From NCBI GenBank assembly GCA_019750135.1, contig JAIEOV010000009.1, positions 276,398 through 340,397 of the forward strand: a DNA stretch of 64,000 nucleotides, given 5' to 3'. Position numbers and translations under genes: made by a program. This document shows, one piece after another, positions 1 through 9,974 of this stretch. The notes beneath the pieces are model-generated. The model made no database searches and was not told the DNA's origin. It saw only the letters and a program-made list of their open reading frames with translations. The DNA is from Reyranella sp. (lineage in GTDB: Bacteria > Pseudomonadota > Alphaproteobacteria > Reyranellales > Reyranellaceae). Position 1 is the first letter of the stretch; the number at the start of each line of letters is the position of its first letter.

Positions 1-631
1 CGCACTCCGACTCGACGAACGGTTCAGCCGCGCCGGCCGACACCTTGGACTCAAAGCCGCGGCCCTGGATGGTGAGCGCGAAGGTGCCCTGCACTTCCTC
101 GCAGGCGCGCACGCAGCGCGAACAGACGATGCACTTGGACGGGTCGAAGGTAAAATACGGGTTCGATTCGTCCTTTTCCTGCCTGGTGTGGTTCTCACCG
201 TCGTAGCCGTAGCGCACGTCGCGCAGGCCGACGGCGCCCGCCATGTCCTGCAATTCGCAGTCGCCATTGGCGGCGCAGGTCAGGCAGTCGAGGGGGTGAT
301 CGGAGATGTAGAGCTCCATCACGCCCTTGCGGACCTGCTTCAGCCGCTCGGTCTGGGTCGACACGACCATGCCGGGCCCGACCGGCGTGGTGCATGACGC
401 AGGCGTGCCGGGCCGGCCCTGGATCTCGACCAGGCAGAGCCGGCAGGAACCGAAGGCGTCGACGGAGTCCGTGGCGCAGAGCTTGGGCACCTGGGTCCCG
501 ATATCCATCGCCGCGCGCATGATCGAGGTGCCGGCGGGCACCGTGACCGGCTGGCCGTCGATGGTGAGGGTCACCATCTCCGCCGATTTGCTGGCCGGCG
601 TGCCGTAATCAGTCTCGGGAACGAGAGACAT
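1..631 (-). CDS. fdsA: NAD-dependent formate dehydrogenase alpha subunit, N-terminal part (cut by window edge)
   Basis: Catalytic molybdopterin subunit of a soluble NAD-linked formate dehydrogenase (formate to CO2). Only the first 210 codons are inside the window, and the ORF track omits it because the frame is still open at base 1. Reading from the ATG at 631 gives a [2Fe-2S] domain (CATDSVDAFGSCRLC, about residues 52-66, plus C80). A NuoG-like cluster region follows (DCLTCAANGDC, 115-125), then a 4Fe-4S motif CIVCSRCVRAC (167-177). The bis-MGD catalytic domain lies beyond the edge. It begins 10 bases after the fdsB stop, in the order fdsG-fdsB-fdsA. The call is firm because of the neighbours and the iron-sulfur layout. 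Confidence 0.93.
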   Translation of the reverse strand, partial: MSLVPETDYGTPASKSAEMVTLTIDGQPVTVPAGTSIMRAAMDIGTQVPKLCATDSVDAFGSCRLCLVEIQGRPGTPASCTTPVGPGMVVSTQTERLKQVRKGVMELYISDHPLDCLTCAANGDCELQDMAGAVGLRDVRYGYDGENHTRQEKDESNPYFTFDPSKCIVCSRCVRACEEVQGTFALTIQGRGFESKVSAGAAEPFVESEC

Positions 632-641
632 GGCCTGCTCC

Positions 642-2195
642 TTATTCCGCCGCAGCCTTGAGGCCAGACTTGCGGGGGTTTTGGCGGTCGAAATGCTCAG
701 GGAAATGCCGGATGGCGCTCATCACCGGATAGGGCGTGAAGCCGCCAAGGGCGCACAGCGAGCCGAACTTCAGGGTCTGGCAGAGGTCGGTGACCAGCGC
801 GAGATTGGCCTCGACGCGCTCGCCGCGGATGATCTTGTCCATGGTCTCGGTGCCGCGCACCGAGCCGATGCGGCAGGGCGTGCACTTGCCGCAGGATTCG
901 ATGGCGCAGAATTCCAGCGCGAAGCGCGCCTGGTGCGCCATGTCGACCGTGTCGTCGAACACGACAACACCGCCATGGCCGATCAGGCCGTCGAGGGCGG
1001 CAAAGGCTTCGTAGTCGAACGGCGTATCGAACAGCTTGCGCGGGAAATAGGCGCCGAGCGGTCCGCCGACCTGCACGGCGCGCGCCGGCCGGCCGCTGCG
1101 GGTGCCGCCGCCGATATCCTCGACGATCTCGCCCAGGGTCAGGCCGAACGCCGCCTCGAACAGACCGCCATGCTTGACGTTGCCGGCCAGCTGGATCGGC
1201 ATGGTCCCGCGCGAGCGGCCCATGCCCAGCGCCGCATAACGCTCGGCGCCGTCGGCCAGGATGAACGGGACCGTGGCGAGCGAGATCAGGTTGTTGATGA
1301 CCGTGGGCTTGCCGAACAGGCCCTTGTGCGCCGGCAATGGCGGCTTGGCCCGCACCTGGCCACGCTTGCCTTCGAGGCTTTCCAGCAGCGAGGTCTCCTC
1401 GCCGCAGACATAAGCGCCGGCGCCGACACGCACTTCGAGGTCGAACTTCGCTTCCGCGCCCAGCAGGCCCTCGCGTTCGGCCAGCACGATCGCGCGCTCC
1501 ATGATGCGGATGGCGTCGGGATATTCAGAGCGGATGTAGATGTAGCCCTTGGTGGCGCCGACCGCGAAGCCGGCGATCGCCATGCCTTCGATCAGCACGA
1601 AAGGATCGCCTTCCAGGATCATGCGATCGGCATAGGTGCCCGAATCGCCTTCGTCGGCGTTGCAGACGATGTACTTCCGATCGGCCGCGGTGTCGGCCAC
1701 CGTCTTCCACTTGATGCCGGTCGGGAAGCCCGCACCGCCACGGCCGCGCAAGCCTGACTTGGTGACCTCAGCGACGGTCGCCTCCGGGCCAAGGCTCCTC
1801 GCCCGCTCCATCCCACGCCAACCGCCGTGTGTGCGGTAGTCGGCCAGTGACAACGGGTCGACGATGCCGCAGCGCGCGAAGGTGATGCGCGTCTGGCGCT
1901 TGAGGAAGGGAATCTCCTCGGGCCGGCCGACGCACAGCGGATGAGCTGCAGTGGGCAAGCCATCGGCGAACAGAGTCGCGACATCCTTCGCCGCGACCGG
2001 TCCGAAGCCGACGCGCCCACCCGGAGTCTCGACCTCAACGAGGGGTTCCAGCCAGAACAGGCCGCGCGAGCCGGTGCGCACGATCTCGACGTCGAGACCT
2101 TTGCGCTTGGTCTCCTCGGCGATGGCCGTGGCGACCTTGTCGGCGCCGACGGCGCGGGCTGCGGCATCGCGGGGCACGAAGATGCGCGTCGTCAT
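642..2195 (-). CDS. fdsB: NAD-dependent formate dehydrogenase beta subunit (NuoF-like)
   Basis: FMN/NADH-binding diaphorase subunit that passes electrons from formate oxidation to NAD+. The 517-residue protein has an N-terminal thioredoxin-like stretch (about 1-95). A NuoF core follows with the glycine-rich FMN/NADH motif GRGGAGFPTGIKWK and NADEGDSGTYADR, and a C-terminal 4Fe-4S motif ESCGKCTPCR (about 433-442) with the fourth Cys near 480. The ORF track extends it to 2348, but ATG at 2195 overlaps the fdsG stop (TGATG). That coupling and the normal family length fix the start. Confidence 0.95.
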   Translation of the reverse strand: MTTRIFVPRDAAARAVGADKVATAIAEETKRKGLDVEIVRTGSRGLFWLEPLVEVETPGGRVGFGPVAAKDVATLFADGLPTAAHPLCVGRPEEIPFLKRQTRITFARCGIVDPLSLADYRTHGGWRGMERARSLGPEATVAEVTKSGLRGRGGAGFPTGIKWKTVADTAADRKYIVCNADEGDSGTYADRMILEGDPFVLIEGMAIAGFAVGATKGYIYIRSEYPDAIRIMERAIVLAEREGLLGAEAKFDLEVRVGAGAYVCGEETSLLESLEGKRGQVRAKPPLPAHKGLFGKPTVINNLISLATVPFILADGAERYAALGMGRSRGTMPIQLAGNVKHGGLFEAAFGLTLGEIVEDIGGGTRSGRPARAVQVGGPLGAYFPRKLFDTPFDYEAFAALDGLIGHGGVVVFDDTVDMAHQARFALEFCAIESCGKCTPCRIGSVRGTETMDKIIRGERVEANLALVTDLCQTLKFGSLCALGGFTPYPVMSAIRHFPEHFDRQNPRKSGLKAAAE

Positions 2196-2656
2196 CAGCC
2201 GACCTCGCGCGAAATGTCGTCGATCGAGGCCCTCGTCAGCCGCCCGATCGGCTCGCCATCCAACATGGCCGACGGACCCGAGGCGCAGAGGCCCAGGCAA
2301 TAAGTGGCCTCGATCGTGAGACGACCGTCGGGCGTGGTGCCGCCCCATTCGACGCCGAAGCGATCGAGGAACTCCTTCGCCAGGTGCTCGCCATCGACCG
2401 ACTGGCAGGCCTCGGCGCGGCAGAGCTTCAGGACATGGCGGCCAGCCGGCTTGTCGCGAAAGTCGTGGTAGAACGAGACGACGCCGTGAACTTCCGCGCG
2501 GGTGAGATTGAGCGCGTGGGCGATGACGGGCACTGCCAGTGCCGGCACATGCCCGAAGGCGGCCTGGATGTCGTGAAGAATGGGCAGCAGAGCGCCCTCG
2601 CGGCCCGCGTGGCGGCGGATGATGTCGTTGGCCTGCGTTTCATTCCACGCCGCCAT
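2195..2656 (-). CDS. fdsG: NAD-dependent formate dehydrogenase gamma subunit (NuoE-like)
   Basis: Small [2Fe-2S] thioredoxin-like subunit of the FdsABG complex. About 153 residues from the ATG at 2656, which has a GGAG sequence roughly ten bases upstream; the track's longer start at 2698 adds a non-family leader. The four cluster cysteines are visible in CRAEACQS and CLGLCASGPSAM. It is first gene of the fdsGBA unit and its stop overlaps the fdsB start by one base, pointing to translational coupling. Confidence 0.93.
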   Translation of the reverse strand: MAAWNETQANDIIRRHAGREGALLPILHDIQAAFGHVPALAVPVIAHALNLTRAEVHGVVSFYHDFRDKPAGRHVLKLCRAEACQSVDGEHLAKEFLDRFGVEWGGTTPDGRLTIEATYCLGLCASGPSAMLDGEPIGRLTRASIDDISREVG

Positions 2657-2780
2657 GCCCGAATACTCCAAATGGCTACCGACCGGACTTCCGGCCATCG
2701 CTGCTCAGCTATTGAGCGTTGGTCAGCCCATGCGCAATAAAGCTAACGTGTGCTGCGATAGAACAAATCTATCGACTTGC

Positions 2781-2836
2781 CGGCCTATCGCCAAGTTTCT
2801 CTATGATTTGAGACAATATGTAGGGTTGATAGGCCG
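2781..2836. promoter_or_regulatory. Inverted repeat between lysR and fdsG
   Basis: Perfect 9-bp arms CGGCCTATC (2781-2789) and GATAGGCCG (2828-2836) face each other across 38 bases. They lie in the only AT-richer gap of this region, between the LysR stop and the fdsG start. This could be a binding site for the adjacent LysR regulator ahead of the fds operon. It has no U-tract, so a simple terminator is less likely. Function is inferred from position only. Confidence 0.3.
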
Positions 2837-2857
2837 CTGAGCACAAGTAATAGTGTC

Positions 2858-3748
2858 CTAGGTCATCTTCGACGCCAAATGGGTCGCTTCGGCAACGAGC
2901 GCTGAGACCAAAGGTGTCATAGGTTCACGCGGCGGGACGACCAGGCCAATCTGATGGACGGCCTCGGGCTCGATGATCGGGATCGAGCGCAGCTGCTCGG
3001 TGAGACCGAGCGTATTGGCCAGCTTCTCGGGCATGACGCTGGCCCAGCGGCCGGTGCGGACATGCGAGAACAGCACGATCATGGAGTTGGATTCGAGCGT
3101 GGGCTCGGGCCGGCCGCCGGCGGCGTGGAGCAGGCTGTCGATGATGCGTCGGTTCTGCATGTCCGGCGTCAGCAGGCAAAGCGGAATGCGGGCGACCTCG
3201 GCCCAGGTCACCTGATCGCGCTCACCCAGCGGGCTGTCGGCCGAGGTCAGCAGGCGGTACTGCTCGAGATAGAGCGGCACGGCGCGCATGCGGCCCAGCG
3301 GCTCGTTGTCGATGTAGGTCAGGCCGGCATCGACCTCGAGGTTCTCCAGCATCGACAGGACGTCGCTCGACGTCCGCGACAGGATCGTGAACTTCACGTT
3401 GGGATGCTTGGCGCGATAGGGCGTGGTCAAGGCGGAGACCATGGCAAGCGCCGTCGGGATCGCGGCGATCTTGAGGTGACCACTCAACCCCTGCTTGAGG
3501 GTGCGCACCTCCTGCCTCATGGCTCGCGTGTCGGCCACGATGGTGCGCGCCCAGTCGAGCACGCGCTCGCCCTCGGCGGTGAATCCGAGGAAGCGCGATG
3601 TGCGCTGCACAAGCATTACGCCCAGCGTGTCCTCAAGTTGCTTTATGCCTGCGGAAAAAGTCGGCTGTGTCACGCCGCATTGCTCGGCCGCCCTGCCGAA
3701 GTTCTTTTCCCGCGCCAAGGCGATGAGGAACTCGAGCTTGTCGATCAT
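2858..3748 (-). CDS. LysR-family transcriptional regulator (FdsR-like by position)
   Basis: A 296-residue LysR regulator of normal length. The N-terminal winged helix-turn-helix reads FLIALAREKNFGRAAEQCGV and continues into the usual dimerisation helix; the effector-binding domain covers about 90-290. It lies directly upstream of, and on the same strand as, fdsGBA, and is divergent from tctC with an 87-bp shared gap. LysR genes next to fds operons are known as formate-responsive regulators. Control of the tct genes is equally possible from the layout. Confidence 0.85.
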   Translation of the reverse strand: MIDKLEFLIALAREKNFGRAAEQCGVTQPTFSAGIKQLEDTLGVMLVQRTSRFLGFTAEGERVLDWARTIVADTRAMRQEVRTLKQGLSGHLKIAAIPTALAMVSALTTPYRAKHPNVKFTILSRTSSDVLSMLENLEVDAGLTYIDNEPLGRMRAVPLYLEQYRLLTSADSPLGERDQVTWAEVARIPLCLLTPDMQNRRIIDSLLHAAGGRPEPTLESNSMIVLFSHVRTGRWASVMPEKLANTLGLTEQLRSIPIIEPEAVHQIGLVVPPREPMTPLVSALVAEATHLASKMT

Positions 3749-3835
3749 TGCTTTGTCGGTGCTCGACCCGTCATCTGGATCATTGTAGAGTTTTGAGAAT
3801 TAGCACAAAAATACGCTTCGGGAGGAATCAAGGTC

Positions 3836-4846
3836 ATGACTCACACGCTCCGTAGGCGGACGCTTGCTGTCGCCATGACGGTATTGGCAGCCGGTCTCTA
3901 CGTTACACCGGCGAGTGCCTGGGAACCGACACGCAACGTCGAATTCATCGTGCCGGCCGGCACCGGAGGCGGTGCCGACCAGATGGCCCGCATGATCCAG
4001 GGCATCATCACCAAGCACAACCTGATGAAGCAGAGCGTGGTTGTGGTGAACAAGGCCGGCGGCGCCGGCGGCGAGGGCTTCCTCGACATCAAGAACTCCA
4101 AGGGCAACCCGAACAAGCTCGTCATCACCCTGTCGAACCTGTTCACCACGCCGCTCGCGACCGGCATTCCGTTCTCGTGGAAAGACATGACGCCGGTGGC
4201 GATGCTGGCGCTCGACGAGTTCGTGCTGTGGGTCAATGCCGACTCGCCCTACAAGACGGTCGCCGAGCTGGTCGCCGCCATGAAGGCGGCACCGGCGGGC
4301 CAGTTCAAGATGGGCGGCACGGGCTCCAAGCAGGAAGACCAGATCATTACCGTCGCCCTCGAGAAGGCGACCGGCACCAAGATCACCTACGTGCCCTACA
4401 AGGGCGGCGGCGAGGTCGCCGTCCAGCTGGTCGGCAAGCACGTCGACATGACGGTCAACAACCCGATCGAGGCGGTGGCCCAGTGGCGTGCCGGCAAAGT
4501 CCGGCCGCTGTGCGTGTTCGACAGCAAGCAGCTCGGCGGCAAGGAGAAGATCGCGGGCGACCTGTCGTGGTCCAGCATCCCGACCTGCAAGAGCCAGGGC
4601 CTCGACATCGAGTATCTGATGCTGCGCGGCATCTTCATGCCGGCCGGCGTTCCCAAGGACGCGGTCGACTACTACGTCGAGCTGTTCAAGAAGGTGCGGG
4701 CGACGCCGGAATGGGCCCAGCTGATGGCTGACGGCGCCTTCAACCAGTCCTTCATGACCGGTGCCGAGTACACGAAGTGGGTAGAGGCCGAGGAGAAGCG
4801 CCATCGCGACCTGATGAAGGAAGCCGGCTTCCTCGCCACCAATTGA
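3836..4846 (+). CDS. tctC: Tripartite tricarboxylate transporter substrate-binding protein (Bug/TctC family)
   Basis: Periplasmic solute-binding protein of 336 residues. It has a clear Sec signal peptide (basic RRRTLAV start, hydrophobic core, cleavage after ASA near residue 28), then the Bug fold opening VEFIVPAGTGGGADQMAR. It is preceded by a strong ribosome site (GGGAGGAATC) and followed by tctB and tctA. Family substrates are carboxylates such as citrate or other small acids. With fds and oxalate genes nearby a C1 or dicarboxylate substrate is tempting, but the sequence does not show it. Confidence 0.92.
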   Translation: MTHTLRRRTLAVAMTVLAAGLYVTPASAWEPTRNVEFIVPAGTGGGADQMARMIQGIITKHNLMKQSVVVVNKAGGAGGEGFLDIKNSKGNPNKLVITLSNLFTTPLATGIPFSWKDMTPVAMLALDEFVLWVNADSPYKTVAELVAAMKAAPAGQFKMGGTGSKQEDQIITVALEKATGTKITYVPYKGGGEVAVQLVGKHVDMTVNNPIEAVAQWRAGKVRPLCVFDSKQLGGKEKIAGDLSWSSIPTCKSQGLDIEYLMLRGIFMPAGVPKDAVDYYVELFKKVRATPEWAQLMADGAFNQSFMTGAEYTKWVEAEEKRHRDLMKEAGFLATN

Positions 4847-4869
4847 TCACCGATTTCACAGTCCATGTT

Positions 4870-4897
4870 TGCCGGGAGCGACGCGACGCTCCCGGCA
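4870..4897 (+). terminator. Hairpin between tctC and tctB
   Basis: A perfect 11-bp stem, TGCCGGGAGCG and CGCTCCCGGCA, closes a six-base loop 24 bases after the tctC stop. A short T-containing stretch follows. Such hairpins after a binding-protein gene commonly reduce expression of the downstream permease genes or protect the upstream mRNA end; that role is inferred here. Confidence 0.6.
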
Positions 4898-4935
4898 TTC
4901 TTATGCCCAGCGTCGAGGGGCAGTAGAGGCCGTTC

Positions 4936-5439
4936 ATGTCCACTTCCCCGGATGACTCGCCTTCCGCCGGACCGCGCCAGCATCATGTCGAGATGGGCGT
5001 CGCCGCCTTCATGGCGCTGCTGGGTGCCGTCGCCGTCATCGGCAGCCTGAGAGTCGGCATCGGCTGGGGCGCCGAAGGGCCGAAATCCGGGTTCTTCCCT
5101 TTCTGGATCGGCCTGATCGTGGTCGGCGCCAGCCTCTACAACCTGGTGCGCGCCTGGACCCACGGCAGCCGCAAAGTGTTCGCGACCTGGTTCCAGATCG
5201 CCCAGGTCCTGAAGGTGGTGCTGCCGCTCACGATCTATGTCGGCGCCATTCCTTGGCTCGGCATCTACCTCGCCTCGGCCCTGCTGATCGGCGGATTCAT
5301 GCGCTGGATCGGCCGCTACGGCTGGCCACTCATCCTGGCCATCAGCATCGGCCTGCCGGTGATCACCTACATCACGTTCGAAATGTGGTTCCTCGTGCCG
5401 CTGCCCAAGGGGCCGCTCGAGGAGCTGCTCGGCCTGTAA
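4936..5439 (+). CDS. tctB: Tripartite tricarboxylate transporter small membrane subunit
   Basis: A 167-residue membrane protein with about four hydrophobic segments (for example AAFMALLGAVAVIGSL, FPFWIGLIVVGASLYNLV and the two C-terminal helices). This matches the size and topology of TctB. It sits between tctC and tctA in the usual order and pairs with TctA to make the membrane part of the carrier. The N-terminal 20 residues are Ser/Pro rich and not conserved. Confidence 0.88.
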   Translation: MSTSPDDSPSAGPRQHHVEMGVAAFMALLGAVAVIGSLRVGIGWGAEGPKSGFFPFWIGLIVVGASLYNLVRAWTHGSRKVFATWFQIAQVLKVVLPLTIYVGAIPWLGIYLASALLIGGFMRWIGRYGWPLILAISIGLPVITYITFEMWFLVPLPKGPLEELLGL

Positions 5440-5467
5440 GGCCGGGCAAGAAGAGGATCGGGAAGCG

Positions 5468-6973
5468 ATGGAAGGTATTGGCGACTTGATGCACGGCTTC
5501 GCCGTCGTGTTGAGCTGGCAGAACGTCCTCTACATGGTGATCGGCATCGTGCTGGGCGTGATCATCGGCGTGCTGCCCGGGCTGGGCGGCGCCAACGGTG
5601 TGGCGATCCTGCTGCCGCTCACCTTCAGCATGTCGCCGACCTCGGCGATCATCCTGCTGTCGTGCATCTACTGGGGCGCGCTGTTCGGCGGTGCCATTAC
5701 CTCCATCTTGTTCAACATCCCGGGCGAGCCATGGTCGGTCGCCACCACCTTCGACGGCCATCCGATGGCGCAGAACGGCAAGGCCGGCGAGGCGCTGACC
5801 GCCGCCTTCACCTCGTCCTTCGTCGGTGCGCTGTTCGCCGTGATCGTCATCACCTTGGCCGCTCCCCTGGTGGCGAGCTTCGCGCTGCAGTTCGGACCGG
5901 CCGAGAAGTTCTCGGTGTTCTTCCTCGCCTTCTGCAGCTTCGTCGGCATGGGCAAGGAGCCGCCGGCCAAGACCATCGCGGCGATGATGCTGGGCTTCGT
6001 GCTGGCCGCCGTCGGCACCGACACGGTGACCGGCCAGCTCCGCCTGACCTTCGGCTCGACCGAGCTTCTCAGCGGCTTCGACTTCCTGGTGGCTGTGATC
6101 GGCCTGTTCGGTATCGGCGAGATCCTGCTGACCATGGAGGAAGGGCTGTCCTTCAAGGGCAAGGCCGCCAGCATCAACCCCACGGTCGTATGGCAGACCT
6201 GGAAGGAGCTGCCGCGTCACTGGATGACCTCGCTGCGCTCGTGCCTGATCGGCTGCTGGATGGGCATCACGCCGGCCGGCGCCACGCCCGCGTCGTTCAT
6301 GAGCTACGGCATCGCCAAGCGTACCTCGCGCAACGGCGACAAGTTCGGCCAAGGCGAGATCGAGGGCGTGGTGGCGCCCGAGACGGCGGCGCACGCCGCC
6401 GGCACCTCGGCGCTGCTGCCCATGCTGTCGCTCGGCGTGCCGGGCTCGCCCACCGCCGCCGTGCTGCTGGGCGGCCTCTTGATCTGGGGCCTGCAGCCAG
6501 GACCGCTGCTGTTCGTCGAGCAGAAGGATTTCGTCTGGGGCCTGATCGCCAGCATGTATCTCGGCAACATCGTCGGCCTGATCATCGTGCTGACCATGGT
6601 GCCGTTCTTCGCCGCCATCTTGCGCGTGCCGTTCAGCATCATCGCGCCGATCATCCTGGTGATCTGCGCCATCGGTGCCTACACGGTGCACAACAACACC
6701 TTCGACGTGGTGATGATGCTGGTGTTCGGCGTCGCCGGCTACTTCCTGAAGAAATGCAACTACCCGCTGGCGCCGCTGGTCCTGGCCATCGTGCTGGGCG
6801 ACAAGGCCGAGGAATCCTTCCGCCAGTCGCTGCTGATCTCCCAGGGCGGGCTGGGGGTGTTCTTCTCCAACGCCCTGGTCAGCACCATCATGGTCCTGGG
6901 CCTGGTCGCCCTGTTCTGGCCGGCACTCTCGAACCTGTACGGCCGGCTGCTGCCCCCTCGCCGAACGGCCTGA
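5468..6973 (+). CDS. tctA: Tripartite tricarboxylate transporter large membrane subunit
   Basis: The 501-residue TctA permease with about 11-12 hydrophobic segments. The family glycine signature is near the N-terminus (IGVLPGLGGANGVAILLPLT), and the second conserved Gly/Pro block (LLPMLSLGVPGSPTAAVLLG) is around residue 320. It starts 28 bases after tctB. It forms the ion-coupled channel that accepts ligand delivered by the tctC product. Confidence 0.94.
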   Translation: MEGIGDLMHGFAVVLSWQNVLYMVIGIVLGVIIGVLPGLGGANGVAILLPLTFSMSPTSAIILLSCIYWGALFGGAITSILFNIPGEPWSVATTFDGHPMAQNGKAGEALTAAFTSSFVGALFAVIVITLAAPLVASFALQFGPAEKFSVFFLAFCSFVGMGKEPPAKTIAAMMLGFVLAAVGTDTVTGQLRLTFGSTELLSGFDFLVAVIGLFGIGEILLTMEEGLSFKGKAASINPTVVWQTWKELPRHWMTSLRSCLIGCWMGITPAGATPASFMSYGIAKRTSRNGDKFGQGEIEGVVAPETAAHAAGTSALLPMLSLGVPGSPTAAVLLGGLLIWGLQPGPLLFVEQKDFVWGLIASMYLGNIVGLIIVLTMVPFFAAILRVPFSIIAPIILVICAIGAYTVHNNTFDVVMMLVFGVAGYFLKKCNYPLAPLVLAIVLGDKAEESFRQSLLISQGGLGVFFSNALVSTIMVLGLVALFWPALSNLYGRLLPPRRTA

Positions 6974-6982
6974 GCAACAGCG

Positions 6983-7002
6983 CTGTGGCGTTGCCGCCAC
7001 AG
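6983..7002 (+). terminator. Hairpin after tctA
   Basis: An 8-bp perfect stem, CTGTGGCG and CGCCACAG, around a four-base loop, ten bases after the tctA stop. There is no clear U-tract, so this may be a weak terminator or an mRNA 3' stabiliser. The rest of the 349-base gap up to 7322 shows no gene or other signal I can support. Confidence 0.45.
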
Positions 7003-7322
7003 TGCGACAGCCTTGATCGAAAAATCATCGAAGCGACCTTGCCTGCAGACGCTTCGAGGCCTAGCTTGCGCGCCCTCGATGCAACCCCAGCCAGGGAGAC
7101 GTTGATGACCGTCATCATGTTCAACGCCATCGCTCCCGCCGGTTGCTCGTCGGACCTTCGCCGCTTCAGGCACTAGGTCCGGCCGCGGCCGTCGCCGAGC
7201 GCGCCGCCTTCGTCTCCCGCTTTTCTGATCAATCACATCGTCGGACGTCGCCGGTTCACCCGGCCTTCGGTCGGACGACCTTTTCGGGAGCCATCGCCTT
7301 TTCACGGGCGTGGCATCGAGCA

Positions 7323-9140
<1,818 letters not shown>

Positions 9141-9166
9141 CCGGCACCCGCTCCGCAATAAAATAT

Positions 9167-9198
9167 CACGGCGGACCGATGGACGATGGTCCGCCGTG
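9167..9198. terminator. Strong hairpin between the ABC exporter and the GntR gene
   Basis: Perfect 11-bp arms CACGGCGGACC and GGTCCGCCGTG around a ten-base loop, flanked by A/T-rich sequence on both sides. It lies 27 bases after the exporter stop and about 60 before the GntR start. Best read as an intrinsic terminator that isolates the oxalate region; as a dyad it could also be a GntR operator. Confidence 0.6.
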
Positions 9199-9261
9199 GT
9201 ATTATGAATAATGTATAAGAGCCGGTGGGGGCCGGCAGCAACGAGGGAACAACCCGTTTCC

Positions 9262-9951
9262 ATGACCGAAGCGCGCCTGGTGGTCGCCCCGATCGACAGT
9301 CGGGAGACGTTCAAGGACAAGGCCTATGCGGCCTTGCGCAACGTCATCATGTCCTCGGACATCTATCGTTCGCGGACCGACATCCGCCTCGATGAGCGCC
9401 AGCTCGCCCAGGACTTCGGGATCTCCCGCACGCCGGTGCGCGAGGCCCTGGCGCAGCTCGAGCGCGAGGGCTTCGTCCGCTCTGTCCCGCGCCGCGGCGT
9501 CTACGTCGTGCGCAAGACCAAGGGCGAGGTGATCGAGTTGATCCAGGCCTGGGCTGCTCTGGAAAGCATGGCGGCGCGCTTGATCACCGAGCACGCCAGC
9601 GACGAGGACATCGCCGGCCTCCGGCGCATGTTCGCGACCTTCGAAGGCGACAGGCTGCACGCCAAGCTCGACGACTATTCCGAGGTCAACATCGCCTTCC
9701 ACCAGAGCATCATCGAGCTCAGCGGCAACCAGGCGCTGATCCGGCTGGCGGAGAACCTGTTCACCCACATGCGCATGATCCGCGGCGCCACGATCGGCGA
9801 GGACGACCGCGTCGACCGCTCGATCCGCGATCACATGAACATCATTCAGGCGCTCGAGGCGCGCGACACTGAGCGCGCCGAGGACCTGGTACGGCAGCAC
9901 GCGCTCGGCCTCGCCGAGCACGTCGCCAAGCACGCCGACTATCTGGACTGA
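9262..9951 (+). CDS. GntR-family (FCD/FadR subfamily) transcriptional regulator
   Basis: About 229 residues. It has an N-terminal winged helix-turn-helix ([20 protein letters not shown]) and an all-helical FCD ligand domain from about residue 90, with the metal-site His residues in the NIAFHQSI and DHMNII segments. It lies 24 bases before oxc on the same strand, so it is probably the local regulator of the oxalate array. FCD members usually bind small organic acids. The track start at 9211 is 17 codons upstream; ATG at 9262 is preferred because of the GAGGGA before it and the usual family length. Confidence 0.87.
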   Translation: MTEARLVVAPIDSRETFKDKAYAALRNVIMSSDIYRSRTDIRLDERQLAQDFGISRTPVREALAQLEREGFVRSVPRRGVYVVRKTKGEVIELIQAWAALESMAARLITEHASDEDIAGLRRMFATFEGDRLHAKLDDYSEVNIAFHQSIIELSGNQALIRLAENLFTHMRMIRGATIGEDDRVDRSIRDHMNIIQALEARDTERAEDLVRQHALGLAEHVAKHADYLD

Positions 9952-9974
9952 CAGAGGAATTTCGGGAGGAACGC

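Noticed and set aside
630-1757. 375-residue plus-strand ORF over fdsB
   Set aside because: Antisense of FdsB, which has intact FMN and iron-sulfur motifs.
5372-7000. 542-residue minus-strand ORF and 504-residue plus ORF over tctA
   Set aside because: Both overlap the well-supported TctA frame and read as Arg/Gln/His-rich shadows.
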